From positions 149,001-213,000 of the forward strand of contig CAJNDS010002198.1 of the NCBI GenBank assembly GCA_905221605.1: a stretch of DNA of 64,000 nt, read 5' to 3'. Made by a program: the position numbers and the translations under genes. The first letter of the stretch is position 1. Each line of letters begins with the position of its first letter. This stretch comes from Symbiodinium natans. Its lineage: Eukaryota > Sar > Dinophyceae > Suessiales > Symbiodiniaceae. Of this stretch, positions 20,361 to 31,489 are shown in pieces. The notes beneath the pieces are model-generated. The model saw only the letters and a list, made by a program, of their open reading frames with translations, was not told the DNA's origin and searched no databases.

Positions 20361-20823
20361 AAGGATTTAGGGTTTAGGGTTTAGGGTTTAGGGTTCCCAG
20401 GTTCGACTAGTACTTGCCCCACTCCTCACCTCAGCTCTAAGGTCACAGCCGGAGCCCTCTCAACAAAAAGAGGGAAACCCGAAACCCTCAGCATTAGGTT
20501 TCCATTTTCCTGGGTATCATATGCCCTGGCCCCAACCCAACTTCGAAGTCAGGTCGAACCTTCACTACCAGTAAGGTTTAGGGATTAGGTTTAGGGATTA
20601 GGGTTTGGGGTTTAGGGTTTAGGGTTTGGGGTTTGGGGTTTAGGAGTTTAGGGTGCAGGGTTTTGGGGATTGGGTGTCAGGGGTTGGTTTAGGGCTTAGG
20701 GCTTCCGGCTTGGGGTGCGGAGGTTGGCGTGCCAAGCGTGAGGGAAGACGGGCGCCCCCCGAAGCCCGAAAACCCTAAAGCCCCATCCTGAAAGCAGGCA
20801 CAAACTAGGGCTTACTTCAGACC

Positions 20824-20984
20824 CTTTAGGGTTTAGGGTTTAGGGTTTAGGGTTTAGGGTTTAGGGTTTAGGGTTTAGGGTTTAGGGTTTAGGGTTTAGG
20901 GTTTAGGGTTTAGGGTTTAGGGTTTAGGGTTTAGGGTCCCCAAACCCTATTTCGGGCTGGAGGGTTGGGGGGGGGGGGGGGGGG
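20824..20984 (+). repeat. TTTAGGG array and G18 tract
   Basis: Sixteen perfect heptamers (20824-20938), a short remnant, then 18 consecutive G (20967-20984). Confidence 0.95.
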
Positions 20985-21282
20985 TCGAGGATGCCATCCT
21001 CATATCCTACAATCAAAGTCGGCCCCACCGAAGCCCTGACGCTTAGCAGCATCGAGTTTCGGGTTTAGGGCGATTTTGGGGTTTCTAGGGCTTAAAGTTT
21101 AGGGCTTTAGGGTTCATGGTTAGGGTGATTTTCGGGTTTTAGGGCTTGAAGTTCAGGGTTTTAGGGTTCATGGTTACGGTTGGGCGCTCCCACTAGAACC
21201 TGAAATCCTAAACCCTAAGCCCTAAGCCCTAAGCCCTAAGCCCTAAACCCTAAACCCTGAACCCTACCCCCCCTCCCCCCCC

Positions 21283-21375
21283 CGACGCCTGGTGCTCCCC
21301 TGGCTGCCGTCTGCGCAACTTGGGGCTGTTCACGAAAAGGCAATCCAGCCCTGGACATGCTCCGCGCCTATGACC
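21283..21375 (-). CDS. LRR-like island
   Basis: The minus frame reads GLDCLFVNSPKLRRRQPGEH between a CCCTAAA run (left) and a TTTAGGG array (right). It resembles an LRR strand (GL.CLFV...KLR). Borders are not fixed. Confidence 0.28.
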
Positions 21376-21551
21376 CCGGGTTTAGGGTTTAGGGTTTAGG
21401 GTTTAGGGTTTAGGGTTTAGGGTTTAGGGTTTAGGGTTTAGGGTTTAGGGTTTAGGGTTTAGGGTTTAGAGTCTACACTCCAAGACCCTTAAGCCCTTTG
21501 ACACCCCCGAGCCTTCCACCCCTAAACTTGGGATGTGCCCCCTGATACTAA

Positions 21552-21637
21552 CAGTCCGTAATAGTGATTATAAACCCTAAACCCTAAACCCTAAACCCTA
21601 AACCCTAAACCCTAAACTATAATCCCGAATACGGACT
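21552..21637. mobile_element. inverted-repeat element with a telomeric loop
   Basis: The left arm AGTCCGTAATAGTGATTATA (21552-21571) and right arm TATAATCCCGAATACGGACT (21618-21637) are complementary. The 46 bp between them are CCCTAAA repeats. The homologous element at 48187-48266 has a 10-bp loop, GAACCCCTAG. Confidence 0.85.
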
Positions 21638-21951
21638 ACCCTTAAATCTGACTGAAAGCTATGGACTTCCGCAAGCCCCAGCAACCCAGGAAGACCGCTC
21701 TTTACGGTTTAGGGTTTAGGGTTTCGGATTTAGGGTTTAGGGTTTAGGGTTTAGGGTTTAGGGTTTAGGGAAACCCAAAACCCATCACATCCTTTTCTTG
21801 TGCGGGTGTAAAATACATGAACCTGGCCGCAATACATCGGGCAAGGCTGCCATAAACCCCCACATCCTACAGTTTAGTTTTGGGTATCGTGTTTCGAGTT
21901 TCGAGTTTAGGGTTTAATTGTGGTTCCTGAGCCTTTCAAGCCATAGCTTAC

Positions 21952-22041
21952 CTTGAAATCGGAGATGCCCCATCCGCAACATTGCGAACCGCAGCCATGA
22001 AATCTCTCTCGAACCTGGCGGCCTCTCTTTAACGACAGAAC
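21952..22041 (-). CDS. exon with strong splice signals, unknown
   Basis: The minus-strand acceptor GCTGCGCAG (AG at 22043-22042) and donor TTTCAAG|GTAAGC (GT at 21951-21950) enclose 90 nt. In phase 0 it reads VLSLKRGRQVRERFHGCGSQ then CCGWGISDFK. Another frame is also open. The donor is the best consensus match in the window. No family is recognised. Confidence 0.35.
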
Positions 22042-22319
22042 CTGCGCAGCATCCCTCCCCAAACCCCAAAACCCTTCAACCCTGCCCACAAAACCGCAAA
22101 AACCTACGCCCTAAACGCGCCAGACGACCCCAAAAGCCTTTCAGCTGTCTAGGGTTTTGGAGTTTAGGGCTTAGCGTTTAGGGTTCAGGGTTCAGGTTCG
22201 GAGTTTAAGCCTCCATAGGGCTTCTTTGGTGACAGGGCAATTAGCTAGAGTCATACCAGGCATTCTAACATGACTCCGAACTACCCATGAAGCCTCAAGT
22301 ATGATATCCCTAAAGCCGA

Positions 22320-22860
22320 AAATGCCCTAAACTCCCTCAACACCCTAACACCCCCAGAACCAAACCCTGAGCCCTAAAACCCTACCAAACCCTGAAACCT
22401 TAAACCCTGCAAAACCCAAACGCCCTAAACCTCAAAATACCCTAAACCCCAAAACCATAAAACCATAAAACCTTAAACCTAAAATCCCTAAATCCCTGAA
22501 ACCCTAAACGCCCTCAGCACCCTAAACACCCGAACATCCTAAAACTCTAAAACCCTAACACCCTAACATCCCCAAACTCTAAAACCCTGAAACCCTAACA
22601 TCCTCAAACTCTAACACCCTGAAACCCGAACATCCTCAAAGTCTAAAACCCTAACACCCTAACATCCTCAAACGCTAAACCCCTGACACCCTAACATCCT
22701 CAAACTCTAAACCCCTAAACCCTAACACCCTAACACCCTAACACCCTAGCACCCTAACACCCTAACACCCTAACACCTAACACCCTAACACCCTAACACC
22801 CTCACACGCTAACACCCTAACACCCTAACATCCTCAAACTCTAACAAACGCTTAAACCCT
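22320..22860 (-). repeat. variant array rich in (CCCTAACA)n
   Basis: Degenerate CCCTAAA-derived words, then about 15 copies of CCCTAACA (22700-22830), then CCTCAAACTCTAA words. Normal CCCTAAA repeats follow to 22948. Confidence 0.9.
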
Positions 22861-22948
22861 AAACCCTAAACCCTAAACCCTGAACCCTAAACCCTAAACC
22901 CTAAACCCTAAACCCTAAACCCTAAACCCTAAACCCTAAACCCTAAAC

Positions 22949-23048
22949 CCTAAGCTGGAGCTGAAGGCCTGGCGGGTACTCCGACTCCGTCGGCCAGTGG
23001 CGCAGGCGCTCGCACTGCGCCGTGACACCGCAGTCGGAACCGCCGGGC
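22949..23048 (-). CDS. exon-like island, unknown
   Basis: The minus strand has AG at 23050-23049 and donor CTTAGG|GTTTAG (GT at 22948-22947), 100 nt in phase. It reads PGGSDCGVTAQCERLRHWPT then ESEYPPGLQLQLR. The plus strand is open too. CCCTAAA left, TTTAGGG right. Confidence 0.33.
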
Positions 23049-23143
23049 CTTGGTGTAGGGCAGGGGTTTAGGGTTTAGGGTTTAGGGTTTCGGGTTTCGG
23101 GTTTAGGGTTTAGGATTTGGGGCTTTAAGGGCCTAGGGGGTTT

Positions 23144-23254
23144 GCTAGGATGGCCCTTAAGCCCTCTGGAAAATATCCCGAAATAAGATGTTCCTCTGAA
23201 ACCCAATAAGGGACAATACAGAGTAGCCCCAAGGGCCTACCTAGTTTAGAGTCT
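23144..23254. mobile_element. MITE-like element (CTAGGATGGCCCTT ends)
   Basis: The left end CTAGGATGGCCCTTAAGCC pairs with a right end whose complement is CTAGGTAGGCCCTTGGGGC. The interior holds CTCTGAAACCCAATAAGGGA, shared with 18248-18350. Confidence 0.6.
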
Positions 23255-23792
23255 AGGGCCCTAACCCTAAGGTTTAGGGCTTGGGGTTTTAGAGTCCTGG
23301 GGTTTAGGGCTGAGGGTTTGTTGGGCTCAGGGTTCTTGAGGTTCAGGGGGTGGTGTACCTTTGCTTGTGTGCAGGGGCCAGCTGCTTTACGTTGAGCAGC
23401 CAGCTTAAGGATATGGGGGGGGGGGGGTTCGAAAAATCAGGGTGCCCCGGTTATAGGTCCAAATATAGCAGTGTCTCCCTGAAATAGACCCAACAAATTG
23501 AGACTCCATATCATCCTTCAACAACCCTTTCAATGAACTACAACCTGAGAAGGATTCCCAGTTTACTTGAATAGGAAGCTTCTATCACGAAAGGGTCCTA
23601 CGGAGCTACCCGAAACTTCCTGTATTCAAAGGCAAACCTACTCAAATCTACGTGGAAGGAAAGCTACACAAACCTTACGCGTGCCTACGCGAGGCAAAAA
23701 CCTACCCCTAAACCGTAAACCCTAAACCTAAACCCTAAACTTAAGCTCTAAACCCTCTCTCAGACACCCGCAACGCAAAGGGTTGTCTAAAC

Positions 23793-23851
23793 CTATACGC
23801 AATCGAGTCTCCCGGTCGAGCATTTGCAGCCTCTTGGGCAGAGCTTCTTCG
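23793..23851 (-). CDS. exon-like island, LRR-like
   Basis: The minus-strand acceptor CCACCCAAG (AG at 23853-23852) and donor GTATAG|GTTTAG (GT at 23792-23791) enclose 59 nt reading EEALPKRLQMLDRETRLRI. CCCTAAA left, TTTAGGG right. It could be an LRR helix/strand segment; the match is weak. Confidence 0.33.
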
Positions 23852-24042
23852 CTTGGGTGGCAAGAAGCCTCGGTTGTCCCTAAACTCCCTTAGGGTTGCC
23901 TAAGCCCTAAGGGTTTGAGGTTTAGGGTGTAGGGTTTAGGGTTTAGGGTTTAGGGCTTAGGGCTTAGGGCTTAGGGCTTAGGGTTTAGGGTTTAGGGTTT
24001 AGGGGTTTGGCTGGCTCGCAGTCACTCCCCCGAGTTTCCCGA

Positions 24043-24253
24043 AGATCCATTGGTTCCATGGGGGATAAAGGCTAGGCTGCCCAGTAACCAAGGCTTAAAA
24101 AGGGTGCCCTTGTTTGCTTAAAGGGGTTTATACGGGAACCTAAACCCCCCAAAAAGGGAATAAGGGCACTACTGGGCATCCTAGGAGGGATTTTTCGGGT
24201 TTAGCGTTTCCAGGATGCTTAGGGCTGTAGATCCATTGGTTCCATGGGGGATA
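24043..24253. mobile_element. MITE-like element between 25-bp direct repeats
   Basis: AGATCCATTGGTTCCATGGG (continuing GGATA) occurs at 24043-24067 and 24229-24253. Between them, 24072-24186 has inverted ends CTAGGCTGCCCAGTA / TACTGGGCATCCTAG. It belongs to the family at 39599-39705. Confidence 0.7.
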
Positions 24254-24603
24254 GAGGGATTTTGGGGTTTGGGGTTTTTAGGGTGTTTAGGGTTTTTTAG
24301 TTAGTGTTTTGGGGTTTAGGGTCGCAGCTTCTGGAGCCTAGGCGCAAGTTACTACAGGATGTGGAGCAGGCAACAAGCTAGCATTTGCACTCGCTGCACC
24401 TTTTGAAAGCGATGGCGCTGCACCTCTTTACATGAAACAAGAGTCCACCACAGCTTCAAAGAATGCTCTGCCACACCTTTTCAAAAGAAACGCCTGCTGC
24501 TTTAGGCTGTAGGGTTCGGCATTAACCCTGAACCCTGAACCCTGAACCCTAAACCCTGAACCCGAAACCCTAACCCTAAACCCTAAACCCTAAACCCTAG
24601 ACC

Positions 24604-24664
24604 CCATCATAAGCCATCGACAAAGCAGCCCGGCAAGCAGGATGCGCAGCGCGAAGGAGCACAT
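24604..24664 (-). CDS. possible signal-peptide-like first exon
   Basis: The minus strand reads MCSFALRILLAGLLCRWLMM from ATG at 24662-24664: a hydrophobic core after a short start, followed by GGG|GTCTAG as donor. It lies between CCCTAAA and TTTAGGG. The plus strand is open as well, so the call is tentative. Confidence 0.22.
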
Positions 24665-25059
24665 GGCGCCGGCCCGCGTGTTGTCAGGATACCGGGGTTC
24701 CGTAGCAAGGATACCCTGTTGGTTTGGGGTTTATGGTTTAGGGTTTAGAGGATTTAGGTATAGGGTTTAGGGTTTAGGGTTTAGGGTTTAGGGTTTAGGG
24801 TTTAGGGTTTAGGGTTTAGGGTTTAGGGTTTAGGGTTTAGGGTTTAGGGTGGTTTTAGGGTTTGGGGTTGGGGGTTTAGGGTTTCGGGTTTAGGGTTTCG
24901 GGTTTAGGGTTTAGGTTTAGGGTTTAGGGCTAAACCCCTTCTTTTAAAGTGGGGTTGAGGCTTCGGGAAGTCGGTTTGTTGGAGCCAGCTCATGTCAGCA
25001 CGTAGGGGGGTATAGGGTTTAGGGTTTGGGGTTTAGGGGGTTTGGGGTTTAGGGTTTAG

Positions 25060-25568
25060 GGCTTAGGCCGGGTTTAGGGTTTAGGGTTTAGGGTTTAGGG
25101 TTTAGGGTTTAGGGTTTAGGGTTTAGGGTTTAGGGTTTAGGGTTTAGGGTTTAGGGTTTAGGGTTTAGGGTTTAGGGTTTAGGGTTTAGGGTTTAGGGTG
25201 GGCAAGCCCCAAACCGTGAACCCATGAATCCGTATGGTGGCAGCAAGCTCAAGTTGAGTCTTCCCTGCAGCGTCCCGCGCAACAATTTGACGAAGGCCCG
25301 TGCTACACAAAACCTCCAACCCTAAACCCTAAACCCTAAACCCTAAACCCTAAACCCTAAACCCTAAACCCTAAACCCTAAACCCTAAACCCTAAACCCT
25401 AAACCCTAAACCCTAAACCCTAAACCCTAAACCCTAAACCCTAAACCCTAAACCCTAAACCATACAGCCCCTAAACCCTAAACCCTAAACCCTAAACCCT
25501 AAACCCTAAACCCTAAACCCTAAACCCTAAACCCTAAACCCTAAACCCTAAACCCTAAACCCTAAACC
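25060..25568. repeat. head-to-head telomeric arrays
   Basis: A perfect TTTAGGG array (25071-25198, about 18 units) and a perfect CCCTAAA array (25317-25568, about 35 units with one break at 25461) face each other across a 118-bp spacer. A degenerate TTTAGGG stretch precedes them from 24755. Confidence 0.95.
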
Positions 25569-25758
25569 CAAGCCCAGAATGCAGGTATTAGGCTTTGGGG
25601 TTTTGGGTTTAAGCTTTAGGGCTTCGAATCCTATACCACCACAGCCTGTCCCTCCAAATCCAAAGGGGTGTTTACGGCATGCTGGCCCCGAAAATCCTAA
25701 ACCCGAAAGCCTGCAAATCCCGGAGCTCTTCGCTCTACTTGTCTGGCTGGTTCTTAAG

Positions 25759-25825
25759 GGGAATGAGGTACCCTATATAATTATCCCTTAAAGGGTAGAT
25801 ATAGGGCCCTGATTCCCTCATTCCC
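25759..25825. mobile_element. 67-bp MITE-like element (GGGAATGAGG ends), copy 1
   Basis: GGGAATGAGGTACCCTATAT at the left and GGGCCCTGATTCCCTCATTCCC at the right form inverted ends (GGGAATGAGG/CCTCATTCCC). Copy 2 is at 59097-59160. Confidence 0.75.
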
Positions 25826-27189
25826 TACAAAGATCCAAGGGGCTGTTTACGGGCCCCCCTTAACCCTAAACCCGAAACCCGAAACCCTAAACCCTGAACC
25901 CTAAACCCTAAACCCTAAACCCTGGCACTGTCTGAAAAAGGGGCGGCTCAAGATTTCGTTAGGATTGGGTCGTGTCTCGGCGCAGTTCTAGGGGTTCTTT
26001 GATTTTGAAATCACAGGGCCTTCGGGTTTAGGGTTTAGGGTTTAGGGTTTAGGGTTTAGGGTTTAGGGTTTAGGGTTTAGGGTTTAGGGTTTAGGGTTTA
26101 GGGCTTAGGGTTTAGGGTTTAGGGTTTAGGGTCTAGGGCTTCGTAGTATGCTACCAGCCCCGGGTGTTCCTCCGCCCTCGAAGAGTCGTCCACAGGCGCC
26201 GGTTGAGCCTCGCAAAACATGGCTGCTTCTGTCAGGGCTTCGGGTTTAGGGCCTGGGGTTTAGGGTTTAGGGTGTGCCGCCAAGCCAAACCCCGTACTCA
26301 GAACTTATACTGTATCCAACAACCCCGGTCCCTCCACCCTGCGCCCAAACCCAAGGACCTCAAGCCCCTCAACCCCAAGAAACGCCCAGCCCATGCTTTA
26401 GGAGAACTGCCCGCCTGCAGGGGAGATGTGGAACTTGGGGGGGGATTCATGCAGAGCCGGGGTTCAGGGATTTAGGCCTTGGGGGGGTTTAGAGTTTGGG
26501 GTTCTGGGTTTCCAGCTTGTGGGAGTTTAGGGTTTAGGGTTTAGGGTTTAGGGTTTAGGGTTTAGGGTTTAGGGTTTAGGGTTTAGGGTTTAGGGTTTAG
26601 GGTTTAGGGTTTAGGGCTGAGACGCTGGCGCTGGCTTCGGAGAGGTCGTCGCCTGACAGTGGGAGGGGTCTTCTGGGTTTAAGGCTCTTAAGGTTTAGGG
26701 TTTGGGGCTGAGGAGCCCTGAGCCCTGAATGCTCAAAGGGCTTCCTTTCCCTAAAGCCTTGAGAGGCCGAGAACCCCAAGCCGCTCAACCCCTGGGAAGC
26801 CTGCCCTACTTGTTGGATCTGGTTCACGCGATTATTCTGCATCTACTGAAGCCAAAAACCCTAAATCGTAAACCGCAAGCCCAAAACCCCAAAACCCTAC
26901 AGAACTGCTCCAGGACCCAGAGTTGTGGGGTTGGCTTAGGGTTTAGAGTTTATGGCACCCGCCGAGGCAACACCCTCAGGGCCAGGGTCGAGGGCTCACC
27001 TTAAGAACCCAAGACCTACTTTGTTGCAGGTTACCTATAAGCCTATCCTATAAATGGGTATTCGAGCAATCGCCTACAAAAAGACGTAGGCTTTGGACTC
27101 ATAAACCCCTACACCCTAAACCCTAAACCCTAAACCCCAAACCCTAAACCCTAAACCCCAAACCCTAAGCCCTAAACCCTAAACCCCAA

Positions 27190-28800
27190 ACCCTTAAGCG
27201 CAGGGCTTGGAGCCGGCCTGGCTCGAAATCCAGCGGCTGGACAGGCCGCCCGCTGGGACTCGGGTCATCTAGCCTGGCCAAGGCGAGAGCACCCTGCCCG
27301 AAACCCTAAACCCTAAACCTTAAACCCTATATAAACCCTAAACGTGAAGCCCAGCATCCCTTGTCAGGTTTAGGGGGTTCTTAGGGGTTTAGGGGTTGAG
27401 GGGGGTTTAGGGGGGCTTAGGCGGGTTTAGGGGTTTCGGGCTACCACATCAATGTAGAGGGAAACGTTCCCTGCGCTGGGTCTACTTTGCCTCTGCGTTG
27501 AGGGTACAGGATTGCTCCACTGTGTGCGCAAACTAGTCACGAAGTGGGCTTTAGTAGGGTTTAGATCTTCGAAAATCCTGTGGCCATCAAGATATATTTC
27601 ACTGCTCGCGTGTGAAGCCCCTTGCAGCCTCTCATCATAGGCAGCCTCCCAATGAGAACTACTACAAAAAGAAGAGAGCTTATGTCTTCAACCGGCGCAT
27701 CCTAAATCCCTCCATTACTCCATTCCCATGAACCTCAATCGCTGCCTTTCCGAGTTTTCTCATTCTCAAACTTCGTCACCAAATCCACGAAACACCCAAA
27801 CAAGCCCTTCCAGGAAGGCACGAGCTCCAAAAGTGACGACAATTACGAGGATGGCGAACTGGAGGGGGATACCATGGAGCGGGCGGGGCGTAGGGCCTGG
27901 GAACCCGGGAAGGCTAACTACGCCCTCACCAGCAGGAGCTCTAAGCACACTCACCAACCCAAAACTCTAAACCCCAAGCTAAAAAGACTTCAGTAGCCCT
28001 ACTTCATGTGGCTTCACGGCTGACTTAGGATTTATAGTTGATTTATGGTCTAAGCAGGATGATGATGTGTAGGCTTTAGGGTTTGGGTGTCGGGTTTGGG
28101 GCTGTAGTAGGGGTCGGGATTTGAGGGTCTAGGGACTATTTGAACCTGATGATTTGGGCCTTCGCAGAACCCCCCTAAGTCATGATGAAAGGCATAGCCT
28201 GCACCTGATATCCTACCCTCATGTTCACACCCCGCTCCGCACCTTGAAGGAGTCCGCTTGGCGCCAAGCTCGCCATTCAAATCCTGGAGATGCGCAAGGG
28301 GAGGTCGAGCATGGGCTAGGATGAGGTGGTTTAGGGTTTAGGGCTATAGGGTTGAGGGTTTAGGGTTTAGGTTTAGGGTTTAGGTTTAGGGTTTGGGGTT
28401 TGGGGTTTAGGGCGTCTTACTCGGTCAGTTCCGAGCTCTCTTCCAGTGTTCCGCGGCCATCGGTGTGGAGACTGAAGCCCAACAGTATGTGCTGTCGGGC
28501 ACAGGAGTACCACTGAGAGGCTAAAACCTAAACTCCGGGTCGAGACGGCTTGATATACAGGAGGAACAGCATGCGACTCTAGGCTAGCGGTCATGCTGTT
28601 GGAGTTGAGGGTTTGTAGGGTTTTCAGGTTTAAACCGGGAAGCAAATTGCCCGGGGAGTCCCCTCGTATGGATGGCAGGCTTGGAACGTAGCCGAAATTG
28701 AAACAAGGCGTGCCGAGTTCAAGACGGCCAAGGTGAGAAGTGCGCAAGTGCTGCGCACGCAAGTGAACCAGGTAGGTAACTGATCCGTCTGTATCGCTTG
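27190..28800. other. islands without a supported gene
   Basis: Includes a minus-strand LRR-like reading near 27200-27300 (PLDFEPGRLQALRL) and open frames on both strands at 27728-27970 and 28373-28762 (129 codons, minus). None has consistent splice signals. Telomere-like words are sparse between 27440 and 28310. Confidence 0.35.
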
Positions 28801-28801
28801 C

Positions 28802-28948
28802 TTTAGGGTTTAGGGTTTAGGGTTTAGGGTTTAGGGTTTAGGGTTTAGGGTTTAGGGTTTAGGGTTTAGGGTTTAGGGTTTAGGGTTTAGGGTTTAGGGT
28901 TTAGGGTTTAGGGTTTAGGGTTTAGGGTTTAGGGTTTAGGGTTTAGGC
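28802..28948 (+). repeat. perfect TTTAGGG array
   Basis: About 21 uninterrupted heptamers. Confidence 0.95.
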
Positions 28949-29039
28949 TTAACTAACGCTCGCCTTTGGCACGAGGAGCACCCTCAAGCACCACGGATAC
29001 AAACGCTGAACGTGCCGCAACAGACTGTGCCTTCTGTGC

Positions 29040-29145
29040 TCGGGCATACTATAGGGGTCGGAATACTTTCTAACGGTATCCCTTCATGGTGCTTTCATAC
29101 TGATACTGAGAGTAACCCCCAAAACCCCCTATATTATGGGGTCTC
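29040..29145. mobile_element. MITE-like element (AGGGGTCGG family)
   Basis: TAGGGGTCGGAATACTTTCT ... AGTAACCCCCAAAACCCC aligns with the inverse of 40311-40430. A second, shorter relative lies at 29315-29395 (AGAGTATTCCCTTAGG ... CCCCCAAAACCCTGTTAAAA). Confidence 0.6.
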
Positions 29146-29896
29146 AGGAACGCGTTGGAGCCCTTGGGCCCAGGCATGCTGCAGCTGCTTCACTGCCTGG
29201 CCAAGTGAGGGTTTAGGGTTTAGGGTTTAGGGTTTAGGGTTTAGGGTTTAGGGTTTAGGGTTTAGGGTTTAGGGTTTAGGGTTTAGGGTTTAGGGTTTTA
29301 GGGTTTGGGTTAACATGCGGAGAGTATTCCCTTAGGTTTATGACCATACCATAACAACCTCCCCCAAAACCCTGTTAAAATTATTAAGGCCCTTCCCCAA
29401 ACCCTAAACCCTATAAACTATACGAGAACACCACCCCCCCAAAAAAAAAAAAAAATATATATAATATTCTACCTGTTAAGGCCCCTATGTACGTCGCAAC
29501 TCTTCGCCATGCTCAGGGGTCCCCTTGCCTTCTGTATCGGTGGTGGGCTTAGTAACTGTAAGAAGCCACGTGCATAAGTGATCAGCAAAGGCGCATTGTG
29601 TTTCGACACCCTAAACCCTAAATCCTAAACACTAAACCCTAAAACCCTTGACGCACGTCGTGGCCCCAGCGCCACAGTCAGAAGAGTGTACGTCTCAACA
29701 GGAGTCTAAACACGAAACCACAAACCCCGAAATTTGGACCAGAGTCATGAGCCCGAAGACTACTGTTGTTGGACTTCTGAGTTTAGGGGCTACAGGGCTT
29801 TTTGGCTTCGGGCCTCTCTCCCTAAACCCTAACCCTAAACCCGAAACCCTAAACCCAAAACCCTAAACCCAAAACCCCAAACCCTAAACCCCAAAC

Positions 29897-30001
29897 CCCA
29901 GCAGCCCGTGTGGTGCGTTTTGGTGCTGGAGGGTTTGCCTTGCCCCAGTCGCGCAGCTCTTTGGCCAGGAAGTCTGCAGCCTCCTCCAGAAACCACCTGG
30001 G
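29897..30001 (-). CDS. exon of an unidentified protein
   Basis: The minus-strand acceptor GACAAACAG (AG at 30003-30002) and donor CTGGG|GTTTGG (GT at 29896-29895) enclose 105 nt, 35 codons, phase 0 to 0. They read PRWFLEEAADFLAKELRDWG and a basic tail KANPPAPKRTTRAAG. The amphipathic helix and codon composition look genuine. CCCTAAA lies left and a 200-bp TTTAGGG array right. No family is recognised. Confidence 0.45.
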
Positions 30002-30015
30002 CTGTTTGTCTGGCT

Positions 30016-30222
30016 TAGGGTTTAGGGTTTAGGGTTTAGGGTTTAGGGTTTAGGGTTTAGGGTTTAGGGTTTAGGGTTTAGGGTTTAGGGTTTAGGGTTT
30101 AGGGTTTAGGGTTTAGGGTTTAGGGTTTAGGGTTTAGGGTTTAGGGTTTAGGGTTTAGGGTTTAGGGTTTAGGGTTTAGGGTTTAGGGTTTAGGGTTTAG
30201 GGTTTAGGGTTTAGGGTTTAGG
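30016..30222 (+). repeat. perfect TTTAGGG array
   Basis: About 29 uninterrupted heptamers directly beside the exon at 29897-30001. Confidence 0.95.
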
Positions 30223-30824
30223 GTTGAATTAGGGTCTATGGAGCTTTATGCTTGTGTGAGGACTCGAAACCCTGAACAACACAAAGGGGCTGAGATTTAG
30301 AGAAGTGCCTACCCTCCGGAGGGTTTGGGATGCTGCAGAATCTTTCTCTTTTTTAGCATGTTCGGAGGGTTGAAAACGGGTCAGGGTTCAGGATTCAGGG
30401 TTTCAAGTTTAGGGTTAGGTTTTAGGGTTTCAGGGCTTTAGGGCTTTAAGGTTTTCAGTTTTTGGGCTTTTGGGTTTTAGGGGTTTAGCGTTTTAGGGTT
30501 TATGGTGGCTGTGCCCGTCCCTAATCCCTAAACCGTGGCTCTGTCGTGGGGGCGGAGAGCCGGCTTTGGGATTCTATGACTGAAGCTCTGAGCACAAGCT
30601 TCACATTCCCTAAGCCTTAGCGCTCGAAAGCCTCACAGCTTGATAACTTTGGGAACTTCAAAACACCAGGCCACCAGGAAAGCCCGAAGCCCCAAGACAC
30701 TGAACCCTAAACCCGAAACCTTAAACCCTAACCCCCCCCCCTCCACTAAACCCCTAAAACCCTAGAATCCAAAACCCTAAAATCCTAAAACCCCAAAAAC
30801 CCTGAAGCCCTACAACTCCCCTGA

Positions 30825-30915
30825 AGGCTCAAAATTCTCTGCAGGGTGCATGGGCCGCACCCCGTTGTGGCCTCCGTCAAAGACGCGAAAGTGCCTCGGC
30901 CGAAAGAAAAAGCTA
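30825..30915 (-). CDS. LRR-like exon
   Basis: The minus frame reads FFFRPRHFRVFDGGHNGVRP then MHPAENFE, which fits the F.VF.G.HN.....P..FE spacing of an LRR. It lies between CCCTGAA/CCCTAAA words and a TTTAGGG array (30917-31013). Confidence 0.32.
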
Positions 30916-31489
30916 ATTAGGGTTTAGGGTTTAGGGTTTAGGGTTTAGGGTTTAGGGTTTAGGGTTTAGGGTTTAGGGTTTAGGGTTTAGGGTTTAGGGT
31001 TTAGGGTTTAGGGTGAACCCTAAAGGGGATCAGGGTTTCAGGGTGGGGGTGGGGGCTAGGAAGGCTTGGGTGTTAGAAAATTAAGCATTCCCCGAAGCAG
31101 ACATAGACCCTAGAACGCGAACCAAAAAAGCCCGAAAACCTGAAACTCCGAAACCGCCGTTTTTGGGGGCTTACGGAACAAGCTGCCCTAAACCCCCATC
31201 AGCCCCAAACTTTGGCCCTAAACCGCTGAACCCTGAACCCTAACTTGTTTAGGGTTTAGAAATACCCTAAACCCTAAACACCAAGCTCTGAATCCTAAAC
31301 CCTAAACCCTAAACCCTAAACCCTAAACCCTAAACCCTAAACCCTAAACCCTAAACCCTAAACCCTAAACCCCACCCTGCGTAGTAGGGAAACTTTGGGA
31401 CGCCGGCTTGTCGCCACCCCAGGCATCGTGGAGCGCCTCCAGGGGACAGCCCCACCCCCCCTCCCCCCCTTGGCAACAACTGTGAATCC

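Noticed and set aside
25215-25310. LRR-like reading in the spacer between head-to-head arrays (minus, LQGRLNLSLLPPYG)
   Set aside because: The spacer lies between TTTAGGG on the left and CCCTAAA on the right, the intron-interior setting, and has no convincing splice sites.
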